A stretch of 64,000 nucleotides of DNA from Suillus spraguei. Lineage: Eukaryota > Basidiomycota > Agaricomycetes > Boletales > Suillaceae. Of this stretch, positions 59,185-64,000 are shown piece by piece (position 1 is the first letter of the stretch; each line of letters begins with the position of its first letter). Location of the stretch: contig JABCPU010000232.1 of assembly GCA_016800925.1 (NCBI GenBank), positions 1 through 64,000 on the forward strand, written 5' to 3'. A program made the position numbers and the translations under genes. The notes below the pieces were generated by a model. The model made no database searches. It saw only the letters and a program-made list of their open reading frames with translations, and was not told the DNA's origin.

Positions 59185-61489
59185 TCACGACGAATGCGGA
59201 GCAGGACGACGACGACCAATGTAAAATCCACAACAGCTAACCTCATAGGAAACTTCTTCAGTCCCACCACTTAAACCTTGTGTTTCCGTTGGCCATTCTT
59301 GAGATCCTTGTACCTCTTCGGTAGGTTGAGCTGGTTGCGTTGAATTGTTAGTCTCATTGCCATCTGTACGTTGCATAGCTGCAGCGGCTTCTGCATCGGT
59401 TTCAGGGGTAATGCCGTATCTCTGTATTGAATTCCAGTGGAATAAAAGAGGAACAATAACGAACCACTCACGTCCTCATCGCGAGCAGGGGCTACAAAAA
59501 CGGTCCGTCTAGAAATCCCTACAGGAAACAAGTTAAAATTCCAGTGTCGGGTCTCGCGCGATATTGCTCGAGGTGAATTTGGAGGTCGCGTGCCAACACG
59601 TAGGGAGCCGAATAAATTACGAAGGAGAGACGACGGGCTCGCAGGCGGAGCTGGTGCATGGTTTGTATCGTTGCCGAAGAAGTCATTGCCCTATATCAAA
59701 GTCGGGTTAGCAGGAGCTGAGGATCGAAACTTTATACTAACATATCTTCCAATACCTCTGTTATTAACGGACTGTTTTGAGATGATCGGACGCGAAGGAA
59801 AGGTCTAATAACAAACATCAGCCAAGGTTAGGGCTATTTACAACTAATCAACACACATCTCGCGGTTGAATTGGACGTCTCTGGTAAAAGGTCAGATCAA
59901 GCGGAAGAGAGATGTAGGACTGACTTGCCTTCGACTTAGCATCGGGCTTTGTGTTAGCACCATCTATACCCTGAACATCAACAAAAACCTTCAGAAAATA
60001 GAAGACATCCAATCATAATGCCAATGCGCACACACTGCTGTTTGAGCGCTGCCTCCACGCTCCATACATAGACCTTTGCATCTAACCCAGCACTGACAAT
60101 GTATTTTCCATCAGGGGACATGACAACAGCCAAGAGTTCGTCGTCATGCAACAGTGGATCTCCGACTTGCTGATTCGTCTTGAGGTCCCAGATGCGAACG
60201 GAGTAGTCATTTGACGTGCTAACAAGATGGTTTTCATTAGGGGACAGACAGAGGGATCTGACAGCGTTGGTATGACCCCGAAAAACGACAAGCTCCTCCC
60301 CATCAATCAACCGCCATTTTCGGATGGTGTCATCGAATGACGCGGAGAAGATGTATGCGCCATCCTTGGACCAACACAACGACATTACGTTGTGGTCATG
60401 CCCCTTGATCTTGATGAGCAGTTGTCCGTCCTTTGACCACACGCAAATCATCTTGTCATCCCCGCCACTCGTAAATCTGTCCCCTCGTGGAGAGTATTTG
60501 ACAGCATTCACCCAGCCGTGTCCAGTCTCTATTGGCGGTGCTATTTGCCGACCAGTATCCGAGTTCCAGCGTCGGATGGTGCTGTCTTGCGATCCACTTG
60601 CTATCTCCAGGGCATTGGGAGACCAATCGAGGCACCTCACCGCGTCGTCGTGCCCCTCCCACGGATCACCAACCATACTGCCCTTCTTTATGTTCCACAG
60701 CCGTAGTTTGCCGTCTGTACTTCCGCTCACGACCATTGTTTCGTCTGGAGATACAGCCATAGCGCCTATATGTGCCCCATCACAATTCAAAGGTTTTCCT
60801 ACTGGCTCTCCGTCTCTTTTCCACTGCCGAATCGAGCAGCCGACCGATGTCAATACATTGCCACTGGTGCCCAAGCAGGCAAGACTCCATATGCATTCGG
60901 GATGACCCTCGATGATGCACTCCGGCGTCAAGCTCCCTGGTAGGCGTTCTGGTGTTGGTTTTTTCCACGATGTGGTCCGAGTGTTGTGGTTGACGAAGTA
61001 GGATCGACCAAGTGGTGAGATGTGCCACTCGCATCCAGGAACGAGTTGAAGATAATCTGTGCTCAGCCATGAGTTCCTCATTTCTAGTGATATATTCTTC
61101 GCTCACCTAGTCGCACTCCTGGTAAAGGCCGGTTCCACGAAGACAGCACAATTGTGTTATCTTGATAATGCATCGTACCGTCCGCCAGCTTATATGATTG
61201 CCATAGCGGAGGGAGCGCCTCGTTCCCGCCTGCTTCCTGATGAGTAAACTAGTAGGTATCACAATACGGTCCACTCACCTTCCCAAAGTGCGTCCTGGCA
61301 GTGCTGTGCACCATATGGCGGTGGACTCTTCTCTCCTGCTCGAGGTCTCATTCGCGCCGATGAACTTAACAGCTCTTCTCCCCCTCTCACTGACGTGCTT
61401 GACTCAGCCTCTTCGTGGGGTATGACCCTGATTGAGAAAAAGATGTGCTCTACAGACAGGTGGACGATAAGCCTTGAGATAATGCGCAA
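59185..61489 (-). CDS. WW-WD40 repeat protein, copy E, probably functional
   Basis: A minus-strand gene, best matched to copies A and B. After exon 1 (ends DALWE) come a WW-like exon, then CEWHISPLGRSYFVNHNTRT with its final KKP (WW domain). Seven WD40 repeats follow, for example RRWNSDTGRQIAP, CVWSKDGQLLIKI and RIWDLKTNQQVGDPLLHDDE. C-terminal exons give TFPSRPI, LLRNLFGSLRVGTRPP, HWNFNLFPVGISRRTVFV and the Cys-Cys end EVSCCGFYIGRRR. The stop is at 59185. The codon homologous to the copy A start is ATA, so translation must begin at an in-frame ATG further upstream (61489) or at SARM downstream. The intron starting at 59928 has a GC donor. The junction after LKQQ keeps frame only with the acceptor GGTATAG. 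No frameshift was found in the propeller. Confidence 0.72.
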
Positions 61490-61878
61490 AATAAGTGGGA
61501 GAAGAGATGGTGGAGGCGATGAACAGACCCACTAAACGCTCAGATCTGCATGCTGTGGTTGCAGGCACCTTACATACACGAATGGCAGTGAGCACCTCGG
61601 TTTGTTCCGTCTTGTACATCATCACCTAGACTAAATCCGTAGGCGAGCGTTAAGATATGGAGTTCGCTTGGACCCTGAGACATCCGGGCACCTGGACCAA
61701 GAGTGAGAGTCAATTTTGATCATGAGAAATAAACATGCAAATGCAGGTACACGCCCAGTCAGCACCTCTGAGAAGTGTAACCAAAGTAGAAATGAATACG
61801 TGGTATATATACATACAATGGTAGCGTGACATTCAATGCTCAAGAGTCAAGTCATCCATAGGTAGATAACCATCCTAG
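61490..61878. repeat. 5' flank of duplicated unit, copy E
   Basis: The spacer between WW-WD40 copy E and the RRG7-like gene is similar to 25358-25823 and 44893-45305. No gene seen. Confidence 0.6.
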
Positions 61879-62556
61879 TCAACGATCAATATCCTCGAAA
61901 GCGTTGACGTACTCCCCAGGCGTATCTGGCGTCCAGTTCTGCACTCTCTTGTCACGGCACCACAACCCAGGCCGCCCACCACCTCCCGGGTCACGTTCCC
62001 ATCGAACATCAAGTTCCCCGCGAAGAAGACCTTGCGCACCACCAAGAGCAGGATTCCAGAAAGCAGTACCGACTTCTCCGAGTGCAGTTTCAACGCGTAA
62101 ATCTGAAGAAATTGGCGGAGGGGGAGGTAGGTGCATGAGGAGAAAGGGGACGCTGGATCCGAGTGCTCGAGTGAGGGTTGCGGTGGTGAAATTTGATTCT
62201 GAGAGCAGGAGGGCTACCGTACCCAGTTCAGACACGGGTGTGGAGGATCCGGAGAGGGAGTGGGCTTGAACGTGCATATGCCATACACCTTCCATCTCGC
62301 GAACATAGTTTGGCGAGAATTTCTTCTTCTCAGCTTTGCATTGCGCAAGTACGCGTATACGTCTACGTGGAGGTGTGATTGAGTTAGACTGGGAATCTGA
62401 GCTGAGGGGAAGCCACCACCAGCCCAGCAAGTCGACGCCGCCATCAGATTTGCCACCGACGCGTTTGAGGGACATCGAAAAATATTCTTGAAGTAATTGG
62501 AGGGACCGTTGCTCAAACGCTGTTCCACGCGCGACTGTCGATAGCGTCCTATGCAT
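61879..62556 (-). CDS. RRG7-like protein (DUF2034, restriction-endonuclease-like fold)
   Basis: A single exon of about 225 residues. The start at ATG 62556-62554 (MHRTLSTVARGTAFEQRSL) is preferred; an upstream in-frame start at 62625 would add a segment unlike the family. The N-terminal half carries KRVGGKSDGGVDL and VLAQCKAEKKK, the D...(Q)xK arrangement of the PD-(D/E)xK nuclease-like fold found in the yeast respiratory-growth protein Rrg7. The middle holds FSPNYVREMEGV, and the C-terminus is Gly/Arg-rich, ending GEYVNAFEDIDR. A mitochondrial location is expected from the family. It is divergent from ATP19 and head-to-tail with WW-WD40 copy E. Truncated relatives are at 25824-26172 and 50926-51083. 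Confidence 0.75.
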   Translation of the reverse strand: MHRTLSTVARGTAFEQRSLQLLQEYFSMSLKRVGGKSDGGVDLLGWWWLPLSSDSQSNSITPPRRRIRVLAQCKAEKKKFSPNYVREMEGVWHMHVQAHSLSGSSTPVSELGTVALLLSESNFTTATLTRALGSSVPFLLMHLPPPPPISSDLRVETALGEVGTAFWNPALGGAQGLLRGELDVRWERDPGGGGRPGLWCRDKRVQNWTPDTPGEYVNAFEDIDR

Positions 62557-62819
62557 ATTCAGAACGACCTTCGTCTGATATGTCTTGGTTGGTTGATTTT
62601 TAATCACTAGTGACAGGAAGTGCAAGATTTGGAAGTTCGCAGATTAGATACAGCTGACTCAGTGACTCGTCTGGGATGGGTCTGCCAGAGCCTAGAGGTT
62701 GGCTAAAATATTTGTATTCCTTCGTCGTCTAAGGTAAAACTTACAACCGAAACCAATCCGGGAAAACCCGGGCTACTTCACTTCTGCTTGAACGTCTTCC
62801 TCCACTTCCGAAAATCGAC
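62557..62819. promoter_or_regulatory. Divergent promoter region, RRG7-like / ATP19
   Basis: 263 bp between two divergent genes whose products both act in mitochondria, which would suit co-regulation (inference). Part of it is preserved in the decayed copy at about 51084-51199. No specific element was assigned. Confidence 0.45.
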
Positions 62820-63244
62820 ATGTCCTAGTGCGTCTCTCTTTATACATATCCTACTAACTAGGTACTGACCCACTCGCTGGATTGACAGCGTCATCTTTGG
62901 CCGCGCCATTAAAACTGAGTACCTCACTTTGGGTACACTTTTCGCTACCGGCGGTGCCGTGTTTGCATCCCTTGGTGGAAAGAAAGATTCTGCATCTTCA
63001 GGCAAACCTCTTGCAGAACGCGTGAAGGAGGCTGTACCCATAAAAGCTGGGTCCAGGTGCGTTTATTCCCACTCTCCCTTCCTGCAGACACAAACTGACT
63101 GTACGTTCTACAGTGAAGAGGAACAATTGTATGTATTCTATAAGGGCCAAATGACTCGTGCTGCAGCACGGACTAACCAGGATGAACAGTATCAATAACT
63201 TTATTGCAGAAGCCGAGAAGGAGGGCGGGGTAGCGCATCATTGA
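62820..63244 (+). CDS. ATP19: Mitochondrial F1Fo ATP synthase subunit k
   Basis: Four exons encode 81 residues: 62820-62827 (8 nt), 62889-63056, 63114-63128 (15 nt) and 63190-63244. The product starts MSYVIFGRAIKTEYL, then has one membrane segment (TLGTLFATGGAVFASLGG), a basic linker, and EEQFINNFIAEAEKEGG at the end. That pattern, a single N-terminal membrane helix with a DEE-(K/Q)-FI-(E/N)-N terminal motif, matches yeast Atp19, a small peripheral Fo subunit linked to ATP synthase dimers. All introns are GT-AG and the frame is kept throughout. The 15-nt exon is supported because it joins SEEEQ to FINNF. Two decayed relatives lie at 51200-51800. Confidence 0.78.
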
Positions 63245-63615
63245 TTCGGGCTCTGGTATTAATATACAGTGCGAAGCGGCCAGCATGTAGTTACATGGAT
63301 GCATGTCAGACTCGGACATACCAGTTCTGTGACCTCTGGAAATAGAGATTTCTTTCGCTTTCATCATTACTCCCGTCGATGTCCAGGCCTATGTCAGAAC
63401 TGTTTCCTTTTTTGTTCATAATTGACTATGTTACTGTCAATACTTTAAATTTGAATTCACAATCGTTGCATTGCAACTGCCAGATCATCAAGTACTATTG
63501 CAATGACTGTGTGACTTGCCGCCAATTCTCTCACCCATTCCTTCAACAACATCAATGTCTTCTGCCACATAACGACCCCCATACGACAAAGTCAACCATA
63601 TCTTATACCACGAAC
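63245..63615. other. Intergenic, no supported gene
   Basis: The spacer between ATP19 and the start of the last gene. It should contain the ATP19 3' UTR and the promoter of the next gene. No repeat seen. Confidence 0.45.
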
Positions 63616-64000
63616 ATGGACCATAATGGCAGCACCATACTGGCAAGCAGCAAACACCTGGCCCTCTTGAACACTTCCAGCCCGCCAACAGCAGCGAGTT
63701 CTCTTCCTTCCCCGCCCTACTCACCCCCACCCCCTGCAAGTCGCAGCACACCACCCACGCGAGGCGCGTCTCCCACCGACGCGACTAAGGCCCTCAAAGC
63801 TGCTCGCCGCCAATCTTCTATCTCCTACGTATCCTCCCGCGTCGATGTGTTCTCGCGACACGGGACATCCACTTCTCCAACTATGGCCGATGCCTCGATA
63901 GGAATAGATACGGTCCATGGAACAGCAGGTCTATCCGAAGGCCACCAAAGGACTTCACGCTCGATGAAGAGGCGCACCATAGTGGGACTCGAGGAATTGC
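63616..64000 (+). CDS. Unidentified protein, 5' end only (runs off the window)
   Basis: An open frame from ATG 63616 to the window edge, 128 codons without a stop. It starts MDHNGSTILASSKHLALLN and is rich in Ser, Pro, Thr and Arg (LPSPPYSPPPPASR, ARRQSSISYVSSRVD, SRSMKRRTIVGLEEL). The low-complexity basic N-terminus followed by a helical start suggests a larger cytoskeletal or scaffold-type protein, but no family is recognised. The codon use is typical of the host genes. Confidence 0.6.
   Translation, partial: MDHNGSTILASSKHLALLNTSSPPTAASSLPSPPYSPPPPASRSTPPTRGASPTDATKALKAARRQSSISYVSSRVDVFSRHGTSTSPTMADASIGIDTVHGTAGLSEGHQRTSRSMKRRTIVGLEEL

Overview
The window is nuclear DNA of a filamentous basidiomycete, most likely an Agaricomycete. 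The evidence is: very frequent introns of about 45-65 bp with CTAAC-type branch points; fungal housekeeping genes (adenosylhomocysteinase, ATP synthase subunit k, a KAR5/Tht1 karyogamy protein); a secreted GH3 beta-glucosidase; a NACHT-WD40 receptor relic; and a KDZ-superfamily transposon of the type expanded in mushrooms. I recognised families from memory of conserved motifs. No search was run.

Left part (1-21.2 kb): ordinary gene-dense euchromatin. In order: the 3' end of a beta-carbonic anhydrase (+); a complete GH3 beta-glucosidase (+, 1350-4463); adenosylhomocysteinase SAH1 (-, 4813-6693) divergent from a small Som1-like mitochondrial protein (+, 6917-7403); an uncharacterised mushroom protein (+, 8729-10241); a KAR5/Tht1 nuclear-fusion protein (+, 11377-13711); a large CCCH / RRM-like / RBR E3 ubiquitin ligase (+, about 14209-18948); and an uncharacterised proline-rich protein (-, 19230-21153).

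Right part (22.8-63.2 kb): a dynamic accessory region built from repeated copies of one segment. The best-preserved unit is at the right end: a WW-WD40 gene (-, 59185-61489), an RRG7-like mitochondrial gene (-, 61879-62556) and ATP19 (+, 62820-63244). Copies lie at 22.8-26.2 kb (frameshifted WW-WD40, truncated RRG7), at 29.7-45.3 kb (WW-WD40 split in two by a transposon) and at 48-51.8 kb (apparently intact WW-WD40, decayed RRG7 and ATP19). A further WD40 relic lies at about 47.2 kb. A NACHT-WD40 pseudogene (45.7-47.1 kb) sits between copies. A tandem array of six tRNA-like Pol III units occupies 26.9-27.75 kb.

Two large mobile elements have entered this array. One is a 12.67-kb KDZ-type DNA transposon (31562-44226) with imperfect terminal inverted repeats and a perfect 8-bp target duplication (TTCCGCTC). 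It interrupts a WW-WD40 gene and carries a transposase fused to a Ulp1-type protease plus three cargo-like genes, two of which share a domain. The other is a 6.3-kb Tad-like LINE (52160-58488) with a 25-A tail and a perfect 13-bp target duplication, but a broken ORF2. It appears to lie in an intron of an unidentified minus-strand gene. The window ends inside the 5' end of another unidentified gene (63616 onward).
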